From Pseudomonas baetica (GTDB lineage: Bacteria; Pseudomonadota; Gammaproteobacteria; Pseudomonadales; Pseudomonadaceae): a stretch of 64,000 nt of DNA. The stretch's first letter is position 1. Each line of letters starts with the position of its first letter. A program made the position numbers and the translations under genes. Location of the stretch: contig NZ_JAIHLQ010000038.1 in the NCBI RefSeq assembly GCF_019733355.1, positions 1 through 64,000 of the forward strand, given 5' to 3'. Positions 32,349 through 40,190 of the stretch are shown piece after piece. The notes under the pieces are model-generated. The model worked only from the letters and a program-made list of their open reading frames with translations, did no database searches and had not been told where the DNA came from.

Positions 32349-34152
32349 CATCGTAAGCAGAGATTTTCATCGTCTCTGGCAGATAGCCTTTCCAGCTGAA
32401 TTCCTCAAATGCTAGGACGGCCTTGATAATTTCATCGCTCTTGCCCATCACAAGTTTTGCGAACTCTTTCGCCCCTTTGACTTCGTCATACTTCGCTTCA
32501 AAACCGCTGGCTTTACAGTCAGCGACCACACCGGCTTTAGTCAGGGACTTGAGGTAGCTTTCGGTCATCTGAAAATGATCGACCGGATCCATACCCGCTG
32601 CCTTGATGAATGCAATGGATTGAGCACCAGGAATCGATTTCTGGAATTGGTCGCTGCCGTCGCGGCGGAAAACAGTACAAGCGGCCAGTTGGCTCAGATA
32701 TCCCTGAAGCTCCTCTGCGGGTTTCTGTGCCAGTGCAGCCTCGGTAGATGCCCGGTCATGCCCGAACAGACCATTCGGTAAGCCAAGGGCCTTCTGCAAG
32801 CGGGTAAGCAGTTCGCTTGGCAGATCGGAACGCATGTCGAGGTACATCGAAACGATGGCAATCGCCAACGAGTAGGATGGATTCGCTTGAATAGCCTGAC
32901 TGCCCATTTGCGAAAACAGAGTGAATGCCTCGCGCTTGATCGCCTTTTTGACCTCCTGCGGCTTGGCAGGGGAGTTAGCACCGGGCTTAGTTGCCGACTT
33001 TGGGCCGGTAGCAGCCGGAGCTTTTCCAGTCGGGCTAAGCGATTGTGCGTTGTCGCTTTGATTCGCTGCGGGTTCAGCAGTGGCGCTAGCGATCAAGGCT
33101 TTATAGGCAGTTTTATGCTCGTTATGGCAAGACGTATTGAAACAGTGACCACCGATGATGTGCCCTTCGTTCCCCGGCTTGGTGCTCACCACAGCGCCGT
33201 AGCTCTTGCAGGCTGTGCAAGCAGTGAATTGATTGATGCCGACGCCATTCGGGCCTTTGTCTTCCAAAAGCACATAGCCATTGTCAGGAAGGGTCAGGTC
33301 GGTATGGACGATTCCGTACTCTTGCTCGGCCTCAATGAGCTTGACCTTAATGAGCGAGGACGTTTTCTCCTCCCAGCAGGTGCGATTCTGGCACTTAGCT
33401 TCACCAAGCGAGGTGCCGAACAGATCACCGAATTGCGAGCTGTTATGTTCGCAGCCTTGGCAGGCAGTTGTATCGAAGGGGGCATTAGCGATAACCCCGG
33501 AAAGTTGGATCAGTCGCTCGCGGGTCGCGGCAACTGTCATCTTGCGCTCAACAATACGGGCACAGATTAGTCGCTGGTCATCGTGAATCATTGGTGCAAG
33601 CAGTTCGGCATGGCCGAGCTTGATATCCCCTTGCACAAGGGCTTCAGCAACATCGTCGCAGCATTTGGACAGAAGGATGCGAGCGTCGAGCTTGGAGCGC
33701 GACCAACCGAGTGTTCGGCATGCCTCTTCGTGATCGTTGTTCTGATCAGCAAGCTCAGTAACGGCTGCATACGACTCCTCAATGGGAGTCAGATCGGCGC
33801 GCTGGATGTTCTCGATGGTGGCTGCGCGGCGCGCCTCAACATCGGTCATTTCACGAATAATCGCGGGGATATCCGATATGTCCAGATCGACGCTGATATC
33901 GAAACGGGTGTTCCCATAGACGACTTCGTATGGATAGTCAGCATTGAGGACAGGGCGCAACAAGATGGGTTGAATGACACCTTCAGCCCGGATGCTTTCT
34001 TTCATCTGTGCATAGCGGGCCTTATTGCGACCCTTACGGGGGTCATTCTTTGGATTGCGTCGGATTAGATTACAGGCCACTCGCTGACCAGAGAGCGCTG
34101 GATCAATTTGGGTGTGGGGGACATTGGTGGTCGCAAGAGAAAGGTTCGTCAC
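32332..34152 (-). CDS. PRTRC system ParB-family protein
   Basis: 606 aa. The N-terminal 200 residues are a ParB fold (YGNTRFDISVDL in place of GERR, then ENIQRADLTPIEESYAAV) and a helix-turn-helix (CRTLGWSRSKLDARILL). The middle has paired Cys motifs: CQGCEHN, CQNRTCW, CTACKSYG and CFNTSCHNEH, likely two zinc sites. This arrangement is typical of the PRTRC ParB. The C-terminus is helical. It heads the cassette E-C-F-B-ThiF. Proteins A and D of the full system are not in the window. Confidence 0.88.
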   Translation of the reverse strand: MTNLSLATTNVPHTQIDPALSGQRVACNLIRRNPKNDPRKGRNKARYAQMKESIRAEGVIQPILLRPVLNADYPYEVVYGNTRFDISVDLDISDIPAIIREMTDVEARRAATIENIQRADLTPIEESYAAVTELADQNNDHEEACRTLGWSRSKLDARILLSKCCDDVAEALVQGDIKLGHAELLAPMIHDDQRLICARIVERKMTVAATRERLIQLSGVIANAPFDTTACQGCEHNSSQFGDLFGTSLGEAKCQNRTCWEEKTSSLIKVKLIEAEQEYGIVHTDLTLPDNGYVLLEDKGPNGVGINQFTACTACKSYGAVVSTKPGNEGHIIGGHCFNTSCHNEHKTAYKALIASATAEPAANQSDNAQSLSPTGKAPAATGPKSATKPGANSPAKPQEVKKAIKREAFTLFSQMGSQAIQANPSYSLAIAIVSMYLDMRSDLPSELLTRLQKALGLPNGLFGHDRASTEAALAQKPAEELQGYLSQLAACTVFRRDGSDQFQKSIPGAQSIAFIKAAGMDPVDHFQMTESYLKSLTKAGVVADCKASGFEAKYDEVKGAKEFAKLVMGKSDEIIKAVLAFEEFSWKGYLPETMKISAYDGSGTV

Positions 34153-34185
34153 GGGAGGATCTCGTTATGTTGGGATGGGCAAATT

Positions 34186-34213
34186 GTTGACCCCATAACT
34201 GCGTGCCAGAACC
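34186..34213 (-). promoter_or_regulatory. Class A upstream motif of the PRTRC cassette
   Basis: TTCTGGCACGCAGTTATGGGG, about 50 bp before the PRTRC parB start. Confidence 0.5.
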
Positions 34214-34268
34214 CTCAGCGTCCGTATTTATCTTTAAATCCAGTTCAAAGTTTAAGTACGGAGCCGGG

Positions 34269-35048
34269 TTAGGGTTTTATTTTCCTTTGCCCTTTTGATT
34301 TCATAAATTCGGGTACCACAACACCATTGAATACCTGGGTGTCGAGATGGGGGAATGAATGGACCTTCTTACGTAGCCACTCACCCCAGCGGTTAACCGC
34401 TGAGAGTTGAGCTTCAGTGAGATGCCACTGACTATGGAGTTTATTGAGCATCGCAGTCAGAAATTCGCGTCGATCGGCGTGCGTGTTCTCCAGAGCCTCA
34501 CGAAGCCAGTGATTGACTCCAATGCAACGCATCACATTAGCCTCACTGAAAACCGTATTCTGCTCACCCGCATTCCGAATCGTCCCTGCAACTCTCTTGC
34601 GGTCAGCTTCATCAAGTTGCCCCGTTCGGGTATAGGCATCAAAAGCCTGAGTCAATATTTGAGAGCGATGGTGCGCAAATTCGGACATGAATTCGCACCT
34701 CAGCCTGAGGTACTGAACGATCTTGTCGAGAGGTGGAAGTGGAGAGCGGACCTGAACCTGAGTCTTGGGTACAGACCCAAGCTGCGGAACTGATTTCAAG
34801 CTTGGAAGAGTCGAGGGGGCGGGAGGCAAAGTTGGGTCATCGTCGGAGACTACGAGCAGCGCAAGGCGAGTAACGTCCAGAAGGCGTTCTTCTGGAGGGC
34901 CTAGCATTGTTTTCGCGCAATTAGGGCCGGCAAAGGCCTCTTCAGACCCGTTGGAAATAACGATTCCTTTGCGGCTCCGCAGAAGCCGGTTGCAGAAAAT
35001 GCAAATGGCATGAGGGCCCAGATAGTCAACACGCGAGTAGTGCCACAT
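34269..35048 (-). CDS. Hypothetical zinc-ribbon protein, 259 aa
   Basis: The N-terminus has CIFCNRLL and, 24 residues on, GPNCAKTM, a likely short zinc ribbon. The rest is helical with a Pro-rich linker near 75-105. The C-terminal half (LNKLHSQWHLTEAQLSAVNRWG) looks like a helical binding domain. It is not recognised as a named family. Confidence 0.6.
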   Translation of the reverse strand: MWHYSRVDYLGPHAICIFCNRLLRSRKGIVISNGSEEAFAGPNCAKTMLGPPEERLLDVTRLALLVVSDDDPTLPPAPSTLPSLKSVPQLGSVPKTQVQVRSPLPPLDKIVQYLRLRCEFMSEFAHHRSQILTQAFDAYTRTGQLDEADRKRVAGTIRNAGEQNTVFSEANVMRCIGVNHWLREALENTHADRREFLTAMLNKLHSQWHLTEAQLSAVNRWGEWLRKKVHSFPHLDTQVFNGVVVPEFMKSKGQRKIKP

Positions 35049-35301
35049 TCTGAAACCCTCTAAAAAGCCGAAAAGGTCTACATCACTTTCCGGGGGGCGG
35101 TGAGTAGGATCCTGTTGTACGAATGAGCCATAAATATCAAACGAACCAACCTTTGCCTCCCCATAATCCGGACGTAAGGGCTACAGCAATAGCAGCGCAC
35201 ACACATACGAGTATCAAAAGTCTTAACAAGGGGACCTCCAAGGACACACCGATCTAAAAACGTTAACCCTCGTAATACATGCCGAAGCACATTCAAAAGT
35301 G

Positions 35302-35769
35302 CTAAAGCACCTTCAACATCACCACGTATTTACCATCGATCACAACGACCTTTGTACGGTTGGGCTCAACCTGGACGGTATCGGAGAACGCTTTATTACT
35401 CATGTTCACCTCTTGATTTTGACCGCAGGAAAAACGCTTGCCGTCGACCAGACTATCAAGGGTTGAGACCTGACCGATGACCTCGACAGGCTGCGAGCCA
35501 TCAGCTGCTTTGGGCAAGGATCGCAAAGAGAGCAGCAGACCAGTTTTGTACTGGGCTTCCCGGCAAACGTCCCGCTTGGTTGCACCATCCTTGAATGCTG
35601 CCTGGTAACGATGGCTCTCACGAATGTCGAGCTCGTATTTGTTGCCATCCAGAGCGTAGTGGTAAGCCTGTGGCTCTTCAGCACCTGCAACCACAGAGAC
35701 CTGCAGTTCCGCGGTTGCTGCGTGGGTTACCAAAGGGACCAGGCACAACATGAAACCAATCCAACGCAT
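35302..35769 (-). CDS. Periplasmic protein, 155 aa
   Basis: The ATG at 35769 gives a Sec signal peptide (MRWIGFMLCLVPLVTHA) with cleavage after THA. The longer frame adds 9 residues in front of it and is unlikely. The mature part has two Cys that could form a disulphide (DVCREA and FSCGQ). Unknown function. It is last in a run with three small genes reading leftwards from 37.16 kb. Confidence 0.6.
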   Translation of the reverse strand: MRWIGFMLCLVPLVTHAATAELQVSVVAGAEEPQAYHYALDGNKYELDIRESHRYQAAFKDGATKRDVCREAQYKTGLLLSLRSLPKAADGSQPVEVIGQVSTLDSLVDGKRFSCGQNQEVNMSNKAFSDTVQVEPNRTKVVVIDGKYVVMLKVL

Positions 35770-35779
35770 TGGTAAGTCC

Positions 35780-36127
35780 TCACAGGATATTGGCAAACTT
35801 GCTCATGATGAGTTTGAGAGCTGGTACGTCACCAAAGGTGGCGTGATCAAGCTTCGCTTTTGGGGTTGCAGGGTATTTGTCGAAATCGAACTCAATGACC
35901 TCAGGAACACCCGCCCAAGCTGTAACCTGATGGCATTCGGTGTAACCGTTGCAAAGAACGTCGATCAGGAAAGCATCCTTCCCATCCGGGTACGAGACAC
36001 GGCATGTCTCGAACATACTTTCGTAGTACCCCATGGCGTATTGCGCCAGCTCGATCGAAGTCAGTCCGTCAATCGAACAGGCCACACCGACATTAGGGGC
36101 AAAAACCAGAACCGTTTTCGTAGTCAC
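35780..36127 (-). CDS. Hypothetical protein, 115 aa
   Basis: Not recognised. It is soluble and starts with strand TKTVLVFAPNVGVAC, which could open a Rossmann-like or receiver-like fold. It overlaps the upstream lipoprotein gene by 4 bp and is followed within 10 bp by the periplasmic protein gene. Confidence 0.55.
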   Translation of the reverse strand: MTTKTVLVFAPNVGVACSIDGLTSIELAQYAMGYYESMFETCRVSYPDGKDAFLIDVLCNGYTECHQVTAWAGVPEVIEFDFDKYPATPKAKLDHATFGDVPALKLIMSKFANIL

Positions 36128-36756
36128 AGTGGTGCGGCCCGGACATTAACGCTGATCGGTTGAACCGAACCGAAGTTGAAGGTCTTCTCTTCACCAGGTT
36201 TGCCGTTGAATCGGACGTTCAAACGGTCCATGTGGATCAGCGGGTTAGGTGTATTCAACTCTGCAGATGGGACGTAAGTCCGATCGACACCTAGGCAGAA
36301 ACTCAAGTTTTCGTCTTTGAACTGAGGCTGTGCAGCACGGACAAAGTAACCTTCAGGGAAGTAGAACAAATCGCCCTGTTTGACCATGCCATTTTTGTCG
36401 ACGCCGACCATGAGAGTCTTGTCTTTCTGAAAGTCGCGCACCAGGACATCACGGCCGTGGTTTGATGGGAGTTCAACCTTGATCAGGTTTCCGTAGGTGT
36501 CAGGGCTGTGGTCAAGGATTTGAATTTCAATCCGAAAACCGGTGATCTGTTGAACACCATTGGGTTGGTAAGTCCGCTCATCCCGCCAGCGCTCTGTGCA
36601 CTGTTCATCAGGAACATTGGTGGTTTCGGTAACAGCTACGGTCCCAGAGTGCTCTTTGGAGTCGTACTGGTACGTTTTCTGCTGGAACTCGGGCTTGCTA
36701 GCACAGCCCGCGATGGCGAGGCAAAGAGCTGTGAGGCTGAACAAAGACTTGAGCAT
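36124..36756 (-). CDS. Lipoprotein, 210 aa
   Basis: From the ATG at 36756 (AGGG upstream) the product has a signal peptide ending in the lipobox LAIAGC. The mature part is beta-rich with two Cys (DEQCTERW and FCLG). The longer frame adds more than 50 residues before the signal and is rejected. No family is recognised. It is in a run with the pseudo-receiver upstream and two small genes downstream. Confidence 0.65.
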   Translation of the reverse strand: MLKSLFSLTALCLAIAGCASKPEFQQKTYQYDSKEHSGTVAVTETTNVPDEQCTERWRDERTYQPNGVQQITGFRIEIQILDHSPDTYGNLIKVELPSNHGRDVLVRDFQKDKTLMVGVDKNGMVKQGDLFYFPEGYFVRAAQPQFKDENLSFCLGVDRTYVPSAELNTPNPLIHMDRLNVRFNGKPGEEKTFNFGSVQPISVNVRAAPL

Positions 36757-36764
36757 GGTCATCC

Positions 36765-37160
36765 CTAATTGGCCGGGAGGCAATATTTGTTGAGTGAGGA
36801 TTGGTTCACGATGCCGGCCAGGCCGAGTTCGTGTATTGCTTTTACGACATTGGTCTGGTTGAGCGGAGGGATAACAATCATTGACCGTTCGGGTTCTCCA
36901 TTGCCGACAACCTGAGGACCAACACACATGAGCATTGCGGGGGTGGTGTCGGTTATTACCTGAGCCAAAGCCTTGAATGGCTGGGACCTGAAACCCTCAA
37001 GCCCAAAGACAATCACCAGGTCAGGCTTTGATTCAGCTATTTCCTCAAGTGCTCCGGCAACGGTATTGCACGCACGAACCCTATCGAAGAAGTCGCTTAG
37101 GATCTGCTGAGTGTGAAACGCCTCGGACGCGACGTCAGTGAGGATGAGTGCTCTTGCCAT
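36765..37160 (-). CDS. Degenerate receiver-like protein
   Basis: 131 aa with the strand-helix order of a receiver: ALILTDV, a helix, ALEEIAESKPDLVIVFGLEG, AMLMCVG and VIPPLNQ. At the phosphoacceptor place the residue is Gly53 (VFGLEG), and the usual Lys-Pro is Pro-Pro. It therefore cannot be phosphorylated in the normal way. It may be a docking partner for the plasmid's chemosensory kinase. Its 3' part contains a reversed perfect origin iteron (36793-36810). The fold call is mine, from pattern. Confidence 0.55.
   Translation of the reverse strand: MARALILTDVASEAFHTQQILSDFFDRVRACNTVAGALEEIAESKPDLVIVFGLEGFRSQPFKALAQVITDTTPAMLMCVGPQVVGNGEPERSMIVIPPLNQTNVVKAIHELGLAGIVNQSSLNKYCLPAN
36793..36810 (-). 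repeat. Isolated reversed iteron inside a gene
   Basis: Minus strand CGTGAACCAATCCTCACT fits the origin iteron consensus fully, 2.1 kb from the array and in the opposite orientation. It encodes IVNQSSL in the receiver-like protein. Confidence 0.6.
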
Positions 37161-37277
37161 GACAATGGTCAGTTCTGGCCCATGATTGAGCAGATTCTAA
37201 CTGCCGCGGCACACATGACAATCCAAAACACCTCATCAGAATTCGGGAAGGGCGTTATGACTTGCTGAGAGGGGGAA

Positions 37278-37306
37278 TACCGGCACAGTGGTTTGATCTA
37301 TAAAAC
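37278..37306 (+). promoter_or_regulatory. Class A-like motif before the 92 aa gene
   Basis: CCGGCACAGTGG, then TATAAAAC after 12 further bases, ending 14 bp before the ATG. Confidence 0.4.
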
Positions 37307-37318
37307 CACTGGTGAACC

Positions 37319-37597
37319 ATGGCAGATGAGTCCGCTACAACCTGGATGAATACCTATTCAATGCCAGTTGTGCCAAAGGGTGAGAGGTATGTGAAGCTCA
37401 GCGGCCTAGCTGAGAAATACAAGCGTGAGGCATGGGAACAGATATCGAGCACCAATCCTGCCTTGGCTCAATTGCTGAAAGAGCCAGAGCTTAGGGAAGC
37501 CATAAAATTCTTCGACGCTGATCTCTTTGTCGAGGCGTCATCGGCCCCTTGCCTTCCTGTGGAGTCGCTGAAGGGCCGGAAGCGAGCGGAATCTTAG
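37319..37597 (+). CDS. Hypothetical protein, 92 aa
   Basis: Small soluble protein not recognised by me. It is flanked upstream by a GGCAC motif with a TATAAAA box, and its stop overlaps the 3' end of the opposite gene by 4 bp. It is the only plus-strand gene in this part. Confidence 0.55.
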   Translation: MADESATTWMNTYSMPVVPKGERYVKLSGLAEKYKREAWEQISSTNPALAQLLKEPELREAIKFFDADLFVEASSAPCLPVESLKGRKRAES

Positions 37598-37923
37598 AAC
37601 GGCGACCTTAGGTCCTCTTTCAACTGTTCGAAGCGTCTACGGCGCTCGACGATGTCCAGCTCTGGTTCAAAATGCTCGGAGTTGCCGCCCAGGGGGCTAA
37701 GGTCAAGGCAAGCCTTGGGCGGGGGATCTGGGAGAACCAATTCTGCTGGATCTTTTCCAATCGACATCATCAGATGAGAAATAGCAGCCATGATCTGTTC
37801 GACAGATAAACCGCTTGGTGGCCTCGCCACTTGGTGGCATAGATTGTCGACAGATTGCTGAATTTCTTCAGTGTTTGGCTTTTCATTCGAGAGCCATTCT
37901 TTTGCTTGCTCCAACGGGCTCAT
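37594..37923 (-). CDS. Hypothetical protein, 109 aa
   Basis: Not recognised. Its layout resembles the upstream 136 aa product: a helical N-terminus beginning near KEWLSNEKP / QKWLMSNPE, a middle Pro/Leu segment, and a final RRRRFEQLKEDLRSPF / EKRSRLQELRSTLVRPG. The two overlap by 4 bp and look like diverged paralogues. Confidence 0.55.
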   Translation of the reverse strand: MSPLEQAKEWLSNEKPNTEEIQQSVDNLCHQVARPPSGLSVEQIMAAISHLMMSIGKDPAELVLPDPPPKACLDLSPLGGNSEHFEPELDIVERRRRFEQLKEDLRSPF

Positions 37924-38330
37924 CTGAAACCTCCTGGGCGAACCAATGTGGATCTGAGCTCTTGCAGCCTGCTTCGCTTTTCCTCCTGGCTCAGCGGTGC
38001 GACCGTTACCTGATCGGGGTACAAGTTCCCATAATCAAGCCCTGCTGAACCAACAGTTGCCAGCTTAGTTTCCAAGCCGTCACTGATCGGAATTTCAGGG
38101 TAGGAGGGGAGGTCTGATAAGTCGCCACCGCCGTCGACAAAATGCTCAGTCAGAGCGTCGTAGGTATCCCGAGAATCATCGTCGTTGGCGATAGCACCTT
38201 TGGAAACCTTGGCAACTATCGCTGATAAGGCTTGCTTCACATCGAGCAACTCAGGGTTGGACATGAGCCATTTCTGGGATCGTACGAGCAGTGATTGGGT
38301 GCCGCCAATTGGACTTGCTTTTGCGTTCAT
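37920..38330 (-). CDS. Hypothetical protein, 136 aa
   Basis: Probable paralogue of the 109 aa protein, as judged by the shared KWL...NPE start and the basic-leucine end. Its start overlaps the membrane protein stop by one base. The three form one operon under a TTCTGGCACGC motif. Confidence 0.55.
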   Translation of the reverse strand: MNAKASPIGGTQSLLVRSQKWLMSNPELLDVKQALSAIVAKVSKGAIANDDDSRDTYDALTEHFVDGGGDLSDLPSYPEIPISDGLETKLATVGSAGLDYGNLYPDQVTVAPLSQEEKRSRLQELRSTLVRPGGFR

Positions 38331-38773
38331 TAGCGTGCGGCTCCAGAGATCTCTTCATGCCCAGGCTGTACCGGCATCCCGAGTGCTTTGTTAGTCAAGC
38401 TTCGTATCAAAGTCCGCTCTAGAGCGACTGCTAGTGCGACCATGGAAATCATGAGCAAACCAGCTATCGTCATCTGCAGACCGCGTTCGCTCAAGAAACC
38501 GAGCAAGCAAGCGAAGGCAAAATCCAAAGGGACTGCAAGCCCTCCAATCAACAAGGTTGGAGCCAGAAGCCATGACATCGAACGCACCGAGCGAGCAATC
38601 ACTAACGCGATGATGCAGGCTGGTGATACAGCGCCAGCGAAAGAGATAACCGTTGGGCCTACTGGTAGTGGCGAAGGAGTAAGCATCAGATACCCGATGA
38701 CCAAGCTCCCAACGAGTGACCCGACCGTAAAGCAAATGACGGCAAAACGACCGTAGGCGGTTAGTCCTTCCAT
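38330..38773 (-). CDS. Four-helix membrane protein, 147 aa
   Basis: Four hydrophobic segments near residues 9-29, 37-58, 66-92 and 98-116 make it an inner-membrane protein. No family is recognised. It heads the operon with the two small paralogues and lies at the right border of the origin. Confidence 0.6.
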   Translation of the reverse strand: MEGLTAYGRFAVICFTVGSLVGSLVIGYLMLTPSPLPVGPTVISFAGAVSPACIIALVIARSVRSMSWLLAPTLLIGGLAVPLDFAFACLLGFLSERGLQMTIAGLLMISMVALAVALERTLIRSLTNKALGMPVQPGHEEISGAAR

Positions 38774-38797
38774 AGTGAAATCCTCGCAGTGAATGTG

Positions 38798-38832
38798 AGG
38801 GTATTAAGCTACGTAAGGGCGCGTGCCAGAAG
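38798..38832 (-). promoter_or_regulatory. Class A upstream motif of the membrane protein operon
   Basis: TTCTGGCACGCGCCCTTACG, then TTAATACC, about 40 bp before the start at 38773. Confidence 0.5.
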
Positions 38833-38919
38833 CGGGTAAATCAAAGGAATAAATAGGAAAAGGACAAAAGAAGGAAGGAACTCAGGAACCCAATAACCGC
38901 GGGCCTTGCAGCGTATCAA

Positions 38920-39617
38920 CGTGGACCAAACCTGACTCCAACCGTGCATCAATCCTGATTAAGAGACAAAAAGGAAGCCGGAATCATGGACCAATCCTTA
39001 CTGTATAAGAACTGATCGTGAACTAAACCTCACTAGCCTTAGCTTGATCGTGAGCCAATCCTCGCTAAGGAAAGCTGCTATTTAGAGCGAATTTCTGTGG
39101 ATAACTAGAGATACAAAGGGTGAATGCACCAATCCTGACTACTATCGTGAACCAATGCTTACTACTGTATAGCGGTGAAAAGAACAAAATATTTTCACTT
39201 GGTCAAAATTAGAGACGAATGTCAGAGAACAGTTCATTCCTTTCGACATCAAGGAATCGTGAAGCAATCCTTGCTAAGCGGTACCGAGAACACAGTTAAC
39301 ATTGAAGTCAATTCAGAAAAGGGCGCGAACGGGCAAAATGCAAGTCTGCCTGGAACACACCGATTTGGAATTTTCGAATCGTGCATCAATCCTTGCTATC
39401 GTCGCTGGTGAATCGTGGAGCAATCCTGACTGTTCAAATGACAGTAATCGATCGATGGCGGATCGGCCAGATGTCGATTTTGAATAAGGTTTGAACGTGA
39501 TTCGACAGCGAGGTCTTGCCATGAAGACGCAGAGTCCTCGGATTGGAGGCAAGGAAACCGAGTGTAATTTGGTATCGAGAGAAGATTAGGCTCGGCAATC
39601 GTGCACCATTCCTGACT
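38920..39617 (+). other. Origin of replication with eleven iterons (oriV)
   Basis: A 700-bp gene-free stretch with eleven 18-bp direct repeats of consensus CGTGnAnCAATCCTnnCT, starting at 38920, 38943, 38985, 39017, 39049, 39123, 39146, 39258, 39380, 39414 and 39600. All have the same orientation and uneven spacing. A DnaA box lies between the fifth and sixth. The initiator gene repA lies 570 bp to the right on the opposite strand. This layout is that of an iteron-controlled plasmid origin. Confidence 0.88.
39096..39104 (-). promoter_or_regulatory. DnaA box in the origin
   Basis: TTATCCACA on the minus strand, a perfect DnaA box in the middle of the iteron array. Confidence 0.7.
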
Positions 39618-39744
39618 TCTGATTTGCCTGCACCTGGAACATGTTTCAGAACAGGTTGGTTTGAGAGAAATACAACTATAGCTGCCTATTCAAACCTGTC
39701 GCAGCGGGCTTAGGATTAATGAGCGCAACAGGATGGCACCTAAG

Positions 39745-39774
39745 CCTTCGGTTACAATTGGTCTGTAACGAAGG
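39745..39774. promoter_or_regulatory. Inverted repeat between the origin and the 81 aa gene
   Basis: CCTTCGGTTACA, seven bases, TGTAACGAAGG, an 11-bp inverted repeat with one extra base in the left arm. It lies 75 bp before the 81 aa gene and overlaps a GGCACC...TACAAT promoter-like pair, so an operator is likely. Confidence 0.5.
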
Positions 39775-39848
39775 TTCTCCTGAATCCATTGAGCGATGCT
39801 TAGGGGTTCAATTATGATTAGTCAAACTCTGACCCAGGAAATCAAACC

Positions 39849-40094
39849 ATGATCGAAAAACAGAGCATCGATGAAAGGCTTGAACAGTCAGTCAGAGCAG
39901 CAGGCAACGAGGGCAGTATTAGATTTTTGGATTCTCCGAACGACCCTTGGCGCAATGGCTATCGAAACCTCTCACCTTCTGAATTTGAGACGATGAAGGC
40001 ATCTTTGGTTGGACAGCCAAATACACGCACTTCTCCCAACCAGTGCCCGGGCTGCGTAATAGACGCAACCCTCACGGCCGCTACCAAAGCTTGA
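39849..40094 (+). CDS. Hypothetical protein, 81 aa
   Basis: Small soluble protein with a C-terminal CPGC pair. CCAGGAAAT lies upstream as ribosome site. It is located between the origin and repA, convergent with repA, the position of many copy-number or stability genes, but no such function can be read from the sequence. Confidence 0.5.
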   Translation: MIEKQSIDERLEQSVRAAGNEGSIRFLDSPNDPWRNGYRNLSPSEFETMKASLVGQPNTRTSPNQCPGCVIDATLTAATKA

Positions 40095-40146
40095 AAGTCA
40101 TAATTTCCCAAATCCGAGATGTGTAGGGGAAGTTTTCAGCAAGTGC

Positions 40147-40172
40147 AAAAAAGCCCGCATGATGCGGGCTTA
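40147..40172 (-). terminator. Terminator of repA
   Basis: Minus strand AAGCCCGCAT, one base, ATGCGGGCTT followed by TTTT, 19 bp past the repA stop. Confidence 0.85.
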
Positions 40173-40190
40173 ATGCTGTATGCCGGTTGA

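Noticed and set aside
35078..35296. 72-codon minus-strand frame
   Set aside because: Cys/Arg-rich, no convincing ribosome site, no motif or upstream signal; probably a chance frame in a 250-bp gap.
38920..39617. CRISPR array reading of the repeats at 39 kb
   Set aside because: Units are 18 bp, spacing is irregular (23-186 bp), and the array lies beside repA with a DnaA box; iterons explain it better.
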